Part shown: positions 7,407 to 15,036 of the stretch, one piece after another
Position numbering within the stretch: position 1 is the stretch's first letter
Layout: each line of letters starts with the position of its first letter
NCBI GenBank assembly: GCA_002390165.1
Contig: DGOU01000105.1
Location: forward strand, 1 to 16,172
DNA: 16,172 nucleotides
Origin: Lutibacter sp. UBA4458
Lineage (GTDB): Bacteria; Bacteroidota; Bacteroidia; Flavobacteriales; Flavobacteriaceae
Reading direction: 5' to 3'
Program-made: the position numbers and the translations under genes
Notes under the pieces: generated by a model
The model's input: the letters and a program-made list of their open reading frames with translations, nothing else
What the model was told of the DNA's origin: nothing
Database searches by the model: none

Positions 7407-8339
7407 CTAGGTTACATTTACACTAAAATTAAAAACTTCAGGCCTAGAATAATGTCCAACTGCATCAAATTTACGTTTTGCAGCAATTATTTCTTGCAAG
7501 TTTATATCTGCATAGATTATTCCTTCTTTTGAATCTAAAGGGCCAGCAATTATTTTTCCATTCGGATTTACAATACAGCTATTTCCTGTACTAATCCATT
7601 CTTTACCTTTTACATATATTTTTTTTAATTCTTCTGGTAAATCATTTATATGAAGTGGCATACAGCAACTTATTAAAAAAACCCCTCCTTCTCTTGCTAT
7701 ATGTTGAACGGTTCCTAACCAGTTAGCGCCTTTATCCCAAGTTGGAGCAACATAAATTTGAGTACCGGATTCATAAATAGCATTTCTAGCCAAAGGCATA
7801 AAATTTTCCCAACAAATAAGTCCACCTATTTTACCAATTGAAGTTTCGTAAGCTTCCAAAGTATTCCCATTTCCTTGCGCCCAAATTAATCGTTCACAGT
7901 TTGTTGGCACTAATTTTCTATGCTTACCAAGTATTTTACCAGTTTCGCCAATATATAAAATAGTGTTATACAGACTTGCATTGCTTGTTTCCGAATTAGT
8001 TTCATTAAGACCCATAACCACATTAATTTTTGCATTTTTTGCAGCTTTGCAAAGTTGTTCTGTTGTATCATCAGGTATCGAAACTGAACTTTCAACTAAT
8101 TTTACATATAAATTATTTAATTGTTCTGTTTTATTTGCAGGAATTGACCAAACCCAGTCTGGATAACCTGAAAGAAATGCTTCTGGAAATACGATAAGTT
8201 TTGAACCATTTTTTCCAGCTTCTAAAATTGCATCTAAAGCTTTTTTTATTGTTGCTGTTTTATTCAAAAACACAGGTGATAATTGTGCAGCTGCAACTTT
8301 TATGGTTTTCTTTTTTTTTAAATTTGTTTTTGTTTCCAT
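7407..8339 (-). CDS. Nitrilase (branch 1 of the carbon-nitrogen hydrolase family)
   Basis: Nitrilases hydrolyse a nitrile to the carboxylic acid and ammonia; close relatives act on cyanide. The 310-residue protein has all catalytic residues: E53 in FPEAFLSGYP, K142 in KHRKLVPT and C176 in GGLICWENFMPLAR. The second conserved glutamate, E149 in CERLIW, is also present. The CWENFMPLAR signature separates true nitrilases from amidases, carbamoylases and Nit/omega-amidase relatives, which read differently around the cysteine. Residues 8-14 form a short lysine-rich leader; there is no signal peptide. It begins 119 bp after the AraC-type regulator and is followed by the haemoglobin and FAD oxidase on the same strand. 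Aliphatic, aromatic or cyanide substrate cannot be told from sequence alone. Confidence 0.93.
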   Translation of the reverse strand: METKTNLKKKKTIKVAAAQLSPVFLNKTATIKKALDAILEAGKNGSKLIVFPEAFLSGYPDWVWSIPANKTEQLNNLYVKLVESSVSIPDDTTEQLCKAAKNAKINVVMGLNETNSETSNASLYNTILYIGETGKILGKHRKLVPTNCERLIWAQGNGNTLEAYETSIGKIGGLICWENFMPLARNAIYESGTQIYVAPTWDKGANWLGTVQHIAREGGVFLISCCMPLHINDLPEELKKIYVKGKEWISTGNSCIVNPNGKIIAGPLDSKEGIIYADINLQEIIAAKRKFDAVGHYSRPEVFNFSVNVT

Positions 8340-8350
8340 AGTGAATTGCG

Positions 8351-8423
8351 TCTAAATTATTTTAGATGTACTAAAATTAGCCTAAAAATTAAGGGGTTAT
8401 GTCAGTATTAACTCAAATACTGA
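8351..8423 (-). promoter_or_regulatory. Two inverted repeats upstream of the nitrilase, candidate operators
   Basis: TCAGTATT (8402-8409) is matched perfectly by AATACTGA (8416-8423) around 6 nt, and TCTAAA (8351-8356) by TTTAGA (8361-8366) around 4 nt. CTAAA also occurs at 8371 and 8382. Neither hairpin is followed by a T-run, so they are poor terminators. They lie 12-84 bp before the nitrilase start, where a regulator would act. Only a weak promoter (TTTG 8417-8414, TAATTTTT 8391-8384, spacing 22) is visible. Confidence 0.4.
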
Positions 8424-8458
8424 AACAATTAGTTCACGGAAAAATCAGGAACAAATTG

Positions 8459-9565
8459 CTATTTCACAGAATTTTTAATAAAAGAAGTAGGTAGAATTCT
8501 AAATCTTTTTTTAAATACTCTTGTAAAATAGGTTGGGCTATTAAATCCACAATCATAGGCAATTTCAGAAATGTTACCATGTTGGTTATATAATAAATTT
8601 AATGCTTTAAGCAACCTGAATTCTCTTATAAAATTATTAGGAGATTTTCCTGTTAAACTTTTTAATTTTCTATATAATTGAGATTTACTATTCCCTAATT
8701 GTTTGCTTAAGTTTACCACTTTAAAATCTGGTTTGTACCAATTTTTTTTAATAGACTCCATTAATAGTGTTAGAAATTTTTCTTCCTTAAAATTCAATAC
8801 TTTTATTAATTTAGAATCTATAATTTCATTTCTATTCTCATTTTGGTACAATTCTTTTACTTCATTGGTAATTACCAACTTATTTTTAACCACTTCACAC
8901 ATTCTAGTAGCTAAAACTATGGCTTCTTCAAAAATATTTTCATTATCCGTTACAGGAATTCCAGAGCTCAATGCTATATTTACTCTTCGATATGCTAAAT
9001 CAAATTTTGGCGTTGTATATTTAATATTGTATAAAATTTTTAAAGAACAAGCAACTGCATTGCTAACGGATTTAAAAGAAACTAGGTAATTATTATTATC
9101 ACTTTTTACAATATTACCTTTAAACTTCTTTATTGATTTTGAAACACTATTATGAAATTTTTGAGCAAATAGCCCAAATTGATTAGCCTCTAATCTGTTT
9201 AAATAATTATTAGACTCAATAACCATAATAATTCTAAAAGCGGGATCATCAATAATATTAATTGTATTGTTTGATTTATTTTTAGGATCTTCTATTCTTC
9301 CTAAAAAAGATTCTACTAAATTTTCATCTACTTCAATAATCTTATGTGGGAATTCTCCATGTGCTTCATTGTGCATTTTTTGAATAGCTTCTTTGTTTGG
9401 AGCTTCCACTAAACAAAAAGCCGTTTTACGATTTCCGTCAAACCAATAAGTTAAACCTTTACAATTAAATTTATGTTCAATTTTTAAATCCTCTTGATGT
9501 AATTGTGCAACATGTTCTGCCGTAACTTCTTCTGACACGTCATGTCTGTCCATATAAATAGGCAT
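8459..9565 (-). CDS. DUF4242 / degenerate cyclase / AraC-type transcription regulator
   Basis: I choose ATG 9565 (368 residues). The protein then begins MPIYMDRHDVS as DUF4242 proteins do, and the promoter predicts transcription starting near 9606; an in-frame ATG at 9604 would leave no leader. Residues 1-80 are a DUF4242 domain, a family with a nickel-binding member (SCO4226), here with several histidines (H8, H18, H23, H31, H65, H69, H74) that may bind metal. Residues 106-240 resemble a class III nucleotide-cyclase fold (GNIVKSDNNNYLVSF, later the IALSSGIPV strand), but the two metal aspartates appear to be E and N, so it should be catalytically dead and may only bind a ligand. Residues 268-368 are an AraC HTH domain (SKQLGNSKSQLYRKLK, then EIAYDCGFNSPTYFTRVFKK). 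It probably controls the nitrilase unit directly downstream, and metal or nucleotide sensing is inference. Confidence 0.85.
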   Translation of the reverse strand: MPIYMDRHDVSEEVTAEHVAQLHQEDLKIEHKFNCKGLTYWFDGNRKTAFCLVEAPNKEAIQKMHNEAHGEFPHKIIEVDENLVESFLGRIEDPKNKSNNTINIIDDPAFRIIMVIESNNYLNRLEANQFGLFAQKFHNSVSKSIKKFKGNIVKSDNNNYLVSFKSVSNAVACSLKILYNIKYTTPKFDLAYRRVNIALSSGIPVTDNENIFEEAIVLATRMCEVVKNKLVITNEVKELYQNENRNEIIDSKLIKVLNFKEEKFLTLLMESIKKNWYKPDFKVVNLSKQLGNSKSQLYRKLKSLTGKSPNNFIREFRLLKALNLLYNQHGNISEIAYDCGFNSPTYFTRVFKKRFRILPTSFIKNSVK

Positions 9566-9611
9566 ATTCTTTTTAATGCAATATACTAAATTATTACATA
9601 TCAATAAGATA

Positions 9612-9642
9612 CAAAATTATCTTTTAAAAAAATAAGAATAAA
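9612..9642 (-). promoter_or_regulatory. Promoter of the AraC-type regulator
   Basis: TAATTTTG (9619-9612) matches TAnnTTTG exactly on the minus strand; TTTA (9642-9639) lies 19 nt upstream. The predicted start near 9606 supports the translation start at 9565 with a leader of about 40 nt. Confidence 0.55.
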
Positions 9643-9649
9643 TAACAAA

Positions 9650-9678
9650 AAAAATCCTCAACAATGTTGAGGATTTTT
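9650..9678 (-). terminator. Terminator of rpmE
   Basis: AAAAATCCTCAA (9650-9661) pairs perfectly with TTGAGGATTTTT (9667-9678) around a 5-nt loop. On the minus strand it is followed by a T-run (from the A-run 9644-9654), and it lies 22 bp after the rpmE stop. It isolates rpmE from the regulator gene. Confidence 0.9.
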
Positions 9679-9699
9679 AAATTTTTTATAAACTAAAAA

Positions 9700-9951
9700 C
9701 TACTTTTTAAATTTAGCATATTTAGTTTTGAACTTGTCAATACGTCCTGCAGTATCTATTAATTTAGATTTTCCTGTATAGAAAGGATGTGAAGTTCTTG
9801 AAATCTCTAATTTTACTAAAGGATACTCAACGCCATCAACATCAATAGTTTCTTTAGTATTAACTGTAGAACGAGTTAAAAAAACATCTTCATTAGACAT
9901 ATCTTTAAATGCTACAACTCTATAATTTTTTGGATGTATCCCTTTTTTCAT
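9700..9951 (-). CDS. rpmE2: Ribosomal protein L31, type B
   Basis: Bacterial L31 sits on the large subunit at the bridge to the small subunit. This 83-residue form begins [18 protein letters not shown] and contains the signature [13 protein letters not shown] (51-63), followed by a basic tail ending KYAKFKK. It has no cysteines, so it is the zinc-independent type B form, which in many bacteria replaces the zinc-binding type A when zinc is short; in flavobacteria it is commonly the only copy. It is a single-gene unit with its own promoter and terminator, and its promoter overlaps that of the divergent cyclotransferase gene. Confidence 0.96.
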   Translation of the reverse strand: MKKGIHPKNYRVVAFKDMSNEDVFLTRSTVNTKETIDVDGVEYPLVKLEISRTSHPFYTGKSKLIDTAGRIDKFKTKYAKFKK

Positions 9952-9980
9952 CGTAAACTCGTTTTAATTGTATTTTTATT

Positions 9981-10010
9981 TTTGAGACTGCAAATTTAAC
10001 TATATTTTTG
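9981..10010 (+). promoter_or_regulatory. Promoter of the cyclotransferase gene run
   Basis: TTTG (9981-9984), 18 nt, then TATTTTTG (10003-10010): both elements match the Bacteroidota consensus exactly. Transcription would begin near 10016, which excludes the upstream in-frame ATG at 10008 and supports ATG 10071. Confidence 0.75.
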
Positions 10011-10020
10011 AAACTTCAAA
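9991..10020 (-). promoter_or_regulatory. Promoter of rpmE, overlapping the divergent promoter
   Basis: On the minus strand TTTG (10020-10017), 18 nt, then TAAATTTG (9998-9991): both elements match exactly. The start near 9985 gives a leader of about 35 nt. It covers 20 of the 30 bases of the plus-strand promoter. Confidence 0.75.
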
Positions 10021-10070
10021 CAAATAATTTATTTTATTTACACAAATTTAAAAAAACTTACGTAGTTATT

Positions 10071-11105
10071 ATGATAAACAAGTCATTTTTCAGTTTATTT
10101 ATCTTCGCTTTACTAATTTCTTGTAAAAGTGAATATAAATTTGTTTTAAAAACTCCTAAAAAAATTCCATCTAATCAAAATTTAACTATTTCGTTAACTG
10201 AAAAAAATAATAATAAAATAGATTCGGTTCATTTTTTTATAGATTCTAAAAAATTAAAAACTGAAAACTTAAGTTTATCCACATCTATTTCAAAATATAA
10301 ATTAGGAAAACATATTATTACTGCCTTAGTTTTTTACGAAAACAAATCTAAAAAAGTAATAAAACCTGTTTATTTTATGGCGGACAGCGCTCCGGAAATA
10401 TACACTTACAAAATAATAAACACCTTTCCTCACGACCCAAAAGCTTACACGCAAGGCTTAGAATACCATAATGGTTATTTATATGAAAGTACAGGTAGAA
10501 AAGGAACTTCCTCAATTAGAAAAGTAGAAATAAAAACGGGTAAGGTATTACAACAAGTAGATTTAGAAGCTAAATATTTTGGAGAAGGGATAACCTTATT
10601 TAATAATAAAATTTATCAGTTAACTTGGCAAAGTGGTGTAGGATTTGTGTATGATTTAAAGACTTTTAAAAGAGAAAAAGAATTTAAATATACCAAAAGC
10701 AGAGAAGGATGGGGATTAACACATAATGGAAAACAACTTATAAAATCAGATGGCACAGAACGAATTTGGTTTTTAAATCCAGAAACCCTTGCCGAAAAAA
10801 GTTATATTGAAGCTTATACAAATAAGCAAAAAGTAGAAGAGTTAAATGAATTAGAATATATAAATGGAAAAATTTATGCAAATAGATGGCAACTAAACTC
10901 TTTAATTATTATTGATCCAAATTCTGGTAAAGTAGATGGTGTTGCAAATTTAAATAGTTTAAAAACTAGAATTGAACACGAACAGCATATAGATGATGTA
11001 GATGAAGTTTTAAATGGCATTGCTTACGATAAAGAACACGACCGACTTTTTGTTACTGGAAAACTTTGGAGTAAATTGTACGAAATTAAATTAATAAAAA
11101 AATAA
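10071..11105 (+). CDS. Glutaminyl-peptide cyclotransferase lipoprotein
   Basis: Plant-type glutaminyl cyclases turn N-terminal glutamine into pyroglutamate, which blocks aminopeptidases; many type IX-exported proteins begin with Gln after signal cleavage, so a periplasmic enzyme of this type is useful in this phylum. With ATG 10071 the protein has 344 residues and a lipoprotein signal with lipobox LLISC, C18. Residues 22-103 are an extra beta, Ig-like segment. The beta-propeller catalytic part spans about 110-344: FPHDPKAYTQGL (119-130), ESTGRKGTSSIR (139-150), GEGITL (171-176), LTWQSGVGFVYD (184-195), GWGLT (213-217), SDGT (226-229), LNELEYI (258-264), ANRWQ (270-274), LNGIAYD (314-320) and FVTGKLWSKLYEI (327-339). 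It is the first gene of the plus-strand run. Confidence 0.9.
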   Translation: MINKSFFSLFIFALLISCKSEYKFVLKTPKKIPSNQNLTISLTEKNNNKIDSVHFFIDSKKLKTENLSLSTSISKYKLGKHIITALVFYENKSKKVIKPVYFMADSAPEIYTYKIINTFPHDPKAYTQGLEYHNGYLYESTGRKGTSSIRKVEIKTGKVLQQVDLEAKYFGEGITLFNNKIYQLTWQSGVGFVYDLKTFKREKEFKYTKSREGWGLTHNGKQLIKSDGTERIWFLNPETLAEKSYIEAYTNKQKVEELNELEYINGKIYANRWQLNSLIIIDPNSGKVDGVANLNSLKTRIEHEQHIDDVDEVLNGIAYDKEHDRLFVTGKLWSKLYEIKLIKK

Positions 11106-11146
11106 ATTATTGCTAAATATTTATACTTTTATAAAAAACATTACCA

Positions 11147-12661
11147 ATGCGTAAAATTTTAATTGTTGCAATAATTAGTATACTTGCTTTTGCTTCTTGT
11201 CGAAAAGATTTCTCTGCACAATTAAGTAGCGGTAATCTTACTTTTTCAAAAGATACCATTTATTTAGATACCGTTTTTACCAACATTGGTTCTAGCACCT
11301 ATAATTTAAAAGTATATAATAAAAGTAACCACGCAATTTCAATTCCCAGCATAAAATTAGGAAGAGGAGAAAACTCTTTATATCGAATAAATGTAGATGG
11401 AATTCCAGGCAAACAATTTCAAAATGTAGAAATTTTAGCCAAAGATAGCATGTATGTTTTTGTGGAAACTACTATAGATTTTAATCAAGTTACTAATCCC
11501 ATTTATACCGATTCTATTGTTTTTGATAGTGGCGATAAATTGCAAGATGTTAAACTAATTACCTTAGTGCAAGACGCAAATTTTTTATATCCTTCAAAAG
11601 ACCTAAATGGACTTATAGAAACTATTAAAATTGGATTAGATGCTGAAGGTAACGAGATTAAAGTCAACGGATTTTATTTAAATCAAAACACTACTTTTAC
11701 TAATGAAAAACCTTATGTAATTTATGGGTATTGTGGTGTACCAAATGGAAAAACACTTACTATTAATGCTGGTGCAAATATTTATTTTCATGCCAATTCT
11801 GGGTTAATAATTGATAAAAATGCTACTTTAATTATGAATGGTGAAACTAATAACCCTATTAAAATTGAAGGCGATAGATTAGAGTCAAAATTCAGCGATA
11901 TTCCTGGGCAATGGGGAACCATTTGGCTACGAGCAGGGAGTAAAAACAATGTAATAAATAATGCTATTATTAAAAATGCTTCTGCAGGTATTATAATTGA
12001 TTCTATAGGAAATAGCAATCCAACACTAACCATTAAAAACACTCAAATTTATAATAATACTAATTTTGGAATTATAGGTAGAGAAACTAATATTTATGGC
12101 GAAAATTTGGTGATAAATAACAGCGGACAATCGTCATTAGCTTGTACCGTTGGCGGTACATATAATTTTGTTCAATCTACTTTTGTCAATTTTTGGAGTC
12201 AAAATTTCCGTCAATTTCCAAGTGTTTTAATCAATAATTATTATACTTATATTAAAGACGGAGCTGAAGTAGTTGAGCCTAGAAATTTGCAAGCTGCTAA
12301 TTTCACTAATTGTATTATTGATGGTAATAATAATATTGAATTTATTTTAGACAAAGTTGAAGGAGCTAATTTCAATTATGCCTTTAAAAATAATTTATTA
12401 CGTTTTAACGATTTTAGTGATATTTATGCAGCTATTGCCGAATATAATTTTGAAGATACCAATTATTACAGCAATAACATTTTAAATGGCACTACCGATT
12501 TTAAAGATGCCAATAATAACGAACTAATTATTGGAGAAAATTCCGATGGAATTCAAAAAGCAGAGGAGTCTGCAAGTCAATTAATACCTTATGATATTTT
12601 AGGAATACTCCGCTCCACACCTGCTGATATTGGAGCTTATCAACACACAAATTTCAATTAG
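11147..12661 (+). CDS. Beta-helix-like lipoprotein, unknown function
   Basis: The 504-residue protein has a lipoprotein signal peptide (ILIVAIISILAFASC, lipidated C18), so it is probably anchored to the outer membrane or exposed at the surface. Residues 25-150 look like an Ig-like domain with short beta strands. From about 195 to 425 there are Asn/Ile-rich turns such as NNVINNAIIKNASAGIIIDS (266-285), ITKN/IYNN-type repeats and the terminal ADIGAYQH (493-500), which are typical of right-handed parallel beta-helix proteins of the polysaccharide-lyase/adhesin class. I see no catalytic signature. It lies 41 bp after the cyclotransferase and 4 bp before the SDR gene. It may be a structural or binding surface protein; the role is unknown. 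Confidence 0.8.
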   Translation: MRKILIVAIISILAFASCRKDFSAQLSSGNLTFSKDTIYLDTVFTNIGSSTYNLKVYNKSNHAISIPSIKLGRGENSLYRINVDGIPGKQFQNVEILAKDSMYVFVETTIDFNQVTNPIYTDSIVFDSGDKLQDVKLITLVQDANFLYPSKDLNGLIETIKIGLDAEGNEIKVNGFYLNQNTTFTNEKPYVIYGYCGVPNGKTLTINAGANIYFHANSGLIIDKNATLIMNGETNNPIKIEGDRLESKFSDIPGQWGTIWLRAGSKNNVINNAIIKNASAGIIIDSIGNSNPTLTIKNTQIYNNTNFGIIGRETNIYGENLVINNSGQSSLACTVGGTYNFVQSTFVNFWSQNFRQFPSVLINNYYTYIKDGAEVVEPRNLQAANFTNCIIDGNNNIEFILDKVEGANFNYAFKNNLLRFNDFSDIYAAIAEYNFEDTNYYSNNILNGTTDFKDANNNELIIGENSDGIQKAEESASQLIPYDILGILRSTPADIGAYQHTNFN

Positions 12662-12665
12662 AAAA

Positions 12666-13346
12666 ATGAAAAATGTAATAATTACAGGAACCAGCCGAGG
12701 AATTGGCTTTGAACTAGCACAACTTTTTGCTAAAAACAATTATAATGTATTAGCTATTTCTCGTAATACCAAAACCCTAAATAGCCTTTCCTTAAAAAAT
12801 ATTACAACCTTGTCTGTTGATTTAGGAGACGAAAAAGACCTAAATAAAATTAGCCAATTTATTTCAGCTAAATGGAAAACAGTTGATATTTTAATCCATA
12901 ATGCTGGAAAACTAATTAACAAACCTTTTGAAAAATTAAACTCTAACGATTTTTTAGAAGTATATAAAGTAAATGTTTTTGCTGTTGCTGAGTTAACTAG
13001 GCAACTAATTCCATTTCTAAAAAAAGGAAGTCACGTTGTTACTATTAGCAGTATTGGAGGCATTCAAGGAAGTGTTAAATTTTCTGGCTTAGCTGCATAT
13101 AGCTCCTCTAAAGGAGCAGTTTTAACGCTTACCGAATTATTAGCAGAAGAATATAAAGAAAAACAAATCTCATTTAATGCTTTAGCTCTTGGAGCTGTAC
13201 AAACAGAAATGTTAGAAGAAGCTTTCCCTGGATATAAAGCATCCATTTCCGCAATTGAAATGGCTAAATATATTTATAATTTTGCCTTAACCGGAAATAA
13301 ATATTACAACGGAAAAATATTACAAGTTTCTTCAACAACCCCCTAA
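12666..13346 (+). CDS. Short-chain dehydrogenase/reductase (SDR)
   Basis: A classical SDR of 226 residues, which would reduce or oxidise a carbonyl/alcohol with NAD(P)H. The nucleotide motif TGTSRGIG is at 7-14, NAG at 79-81, the asparagine of the tetrad at N103, the serine at S128/S129 and the catalytic YSSSK at 145-149. R11 in the glycine motif together with R33 after the second strand suggests NADPH preference, a rough inference. I start at ATG 12666, 4 bp after the previous stop and directly before the Rossmann strand MKNVIITG. An earlier in-frame ATG (12630) would lie inside the previous gene. The substrate is unknown. Three bases separate it from the SprT-like gene. Confidence 0.9.
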   Translation: MKNVIITGTSRGIGFELAQLFAKNNYNVLAISRNTKTLNSLSLKNITTLSVDLGDEKDLNKISQFISAKWKTVDILIHNAGKLINKPFEKLNSNDFLEVYKVNVFAVAELTRQLIPFLKKGSHVVTISSIGGIQGSVKFSGLAAYSSSKGAVLTLTELLAEEYKEKQISFNALALGAVQTEMLEEAFPGYKASISAIEMAKYIYNFALTGNKYYNGKILQVSSTTP

Positions 13347-13349
13347 TTA

Positions 13350-13934
13350 ATGATGGAGAATTTACAAAATTACATTCCAGAAAATTCCATTTCGTTAGTT
13401 GAAGAAATCCTTAAAAAAAATCCGATTACTATAAAAATTGTAAATAATCGGACAACTAAACATGGCGATTTTAGAAAAAATAAAAATGGTTTTATGCAAA
13501 TAACCATTAATAACAGTTTAAATAAATATCAATTTTTACTCACACTTATTCACGAAATTGCACATTTTGTAACCCATCAGCAATATAAAATTGTTAAACC
13601 TCATGGAAAAGAATGGAAATTAAATTTTCAACATTTAATGTTGCCATTTTTACAACCTACAATTTTCCCAAAACAACTTCTTCCTAGTCTTGCCAATTAT
13701 TTAATAAATCCAAAAGCAAGCACAGGTTCAGACGTAAAACTAACTTTTGCACTAAACCAGTACAACCAAATTTCCGATAAAAATTTTATATTTGAAATAC
13801 CAGAAGGAAGCATATTTACTTTTAAAAATAAAAATTATAAAAAAGGAATAAAAAGAAGAACTCGGTTTGAATGTGTAGAGATTACCACAAAAAAAGTATA
13901 TTTATTCAATCAAAATGCCGAAATTACTTTATAA
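13350..13934 (+). CDS. SprT-like zinc metallopeptidase domain protein
   Basis: This 194-residue protein has the SprT/Spartan-type zinc metallopeptidase motif HEIAH (68-72), with H68, E69 and H72, and the third zinc ligand H85 in KPHGKEW (83-89), the characteristic SprT spacing. In eukaryotes the family degrades DNA-protein crosslinks; the bacterial role is poorly known. The C-terminal part (about 150-194), which corresponds to the zinc ribbon of SprT, keeps the beta-hairpin look (KRRTRFECVEI) but has only one cysteine (C175), so it cannot hold a zinc ion as a four-Cys ribbon. It is three bases after the SDR gene and its end nearly abuts manC. Two adjacent ATGs (13350, 13353) are equally possible starts. 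It is not the type IX secretion protein also called SprT. Confidence 0.85.
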   Translation: MMENLQNYIPENSISLVEEILKKNPITIKIVNNRTTKHGDFRKNKNGFMQITINNSLNKYQFLLTLIHEIAHFVTHQQYKIVKPHGKEWKLNFQHLMLPFLQPTIFPKQLLPSLANYLINPKASTGSDVKLTFALNQYNQISDKNFIFEIPEGSIFTFKNKNYKKGIKRRTRFECVEITTKKVYLFNQNAEITL

Positions 13935-13944
13935 AAAATTTAAA

Positions 13945-15021
13945 ATGAACAAAAATTATTACGCAGTTATAATGGCAGGTGGCGTTGGCTCTCGTTTTTG
14001 GCCAATAAGCACAAAAAAATTACCTAAACAGTTTCATGATATGCTAGGTAAAGGAAATACGTTAATTCAACAAACTTTTAAACGTTTTGAAGATTTAATT
14101 CCTTCGGAAAATATTTTTATTGCAACCAATGAAAATTATGCAGATTTAGTACAAAAACAACTTCCTAAAATTGAATCTAAACAAATTGTTTTAGAACCTG
14201 CAATGCGGAATACAGCTCCTTGTATTTTGTTAAGTGCTTTAAAAATATATAAAGAAAATCCTAATGCGGTAATGATTATCGCTCCTTCGGATCATTGGAT
14301 TGAAGATGAAAAAGAATTTTTAAATAATGTTGAAACCGCCTTTGAATTTTGCCAAAAAAATGATGCTTTATTTACCTTGGGTATTTCACCAGATTCCCCT
14401 AATACAGGATATGGTTATATTCAATTTAACCAAGCTACAACACCAATTAAAAAAGTTAAAAATTTTACAGAAAAACCCAATTTAGAAACAGCCAAAAAAT
14501 TTGTTGCAAGTGGTAACTATCTTTGGAATGCAGGAATTTTTGTTTGGAGTGTAAAAAGTATTATAAAATCTTTTCAAACACATTTACCAGAAATGTTTGA
14601 TTTATTTCATCAAGGAAATAACCATTTTAATACTTCTTCCGAAAAAGAATTTATTGAAAATAATTACCAAAAATCTGAGAATATTTCTATCGATTTTGGT
14701 ATTATGGAAAAAGCAGCTAATGTATTTGTTTTACCAGTAGATTTTGGCTGGAATGATTTAGGAACTTGGGGATCTTTATACACTAAATTACCAAAAGATA
14801 ATCAACAAAACGCAAATATTGGTGGACAAGTAATTTATAGAGATGCTAACAATAATATGATAACCACTCAATCTACAAAAAGAGTTGTAATACAGGGTTT
14901 AAATGATTTTATTGTAGTTGAAAAAGAAGATGTTTTACTTATTTGCCCTAAAAGTAACGAACAAGAAATTAAAGAAATCACTAATCAAGTAAAATTGGAA
15001 TTTGGTGATGAGTTTGTTTAA
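13945..15021 (+). CDS. manC: Mannose-1-phosphate guanylyltransferase
   Basis: This enzyme makes GDP-mannose from mannose-1-phosphate and GTP, a precursor for GDP-fucose, capsule and LPS sugars. With ATG 13945 it has 358 residues, the length of the monofunctional nucleotidyltransferase without the C-terminal isomerase domain. The signature AGGVGSRFWPIS (11-22) with PKQF (27-30) binds the nucleotide; PSDH (114-117) contains the metal aspartate; TGYGYIQ (154-160), FTEKP (174-178), NAGIF (195-199) and DFGWNDLGTWGSLY (266-279) complete the sugar-binding half. The start lies 10 bp after the SprT-like stop; the frame is open 10 codons further up but would overlap that gene. It is followed by the DUF389 gene 15 bp on. 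Confidence 0.93.
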   Translation: MNKNYYAVIMAGGVGSRFWPISTKKLPKQFHDMLGKGNTLIQQTFKRFEDLIPSENIFIATNENYADLVQKQLPKIESKQIVLEPAMRNTAPCILLSALKIYKENPNAVMIIAPSDHWIEDEKEFLNNVETAFEFCQKNDALFTLGISPDSPNTGYGYIQFNQATTPIKKVKNFTEKPNLETAKKFVASGNYLWNAGIFVWSVKSIIKSFQTHLPEMFDLFHQGNNHFNTSSEKEFIENNYQKSENISIDFGIMEKAANVFVLPVDFGWNDLGTWGSLYTKLPKDNQQNANIGGQVIYRDANNNMITTQSTKRVVIQGLNDFIVVEKEDVLLICPKSNEQEIKEITNQVKLEFGDEFV

Positions 15022-15036
15022 TAAAAAAACCATTGC

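Noticed and set aside
10008..10070. Upstream ATG for the cyclotransferase
   Set aside because: It overlaps the -7 element and lies before the predicted transcription start; ATG 10071 opens a proper lipoprotein signal peptide.
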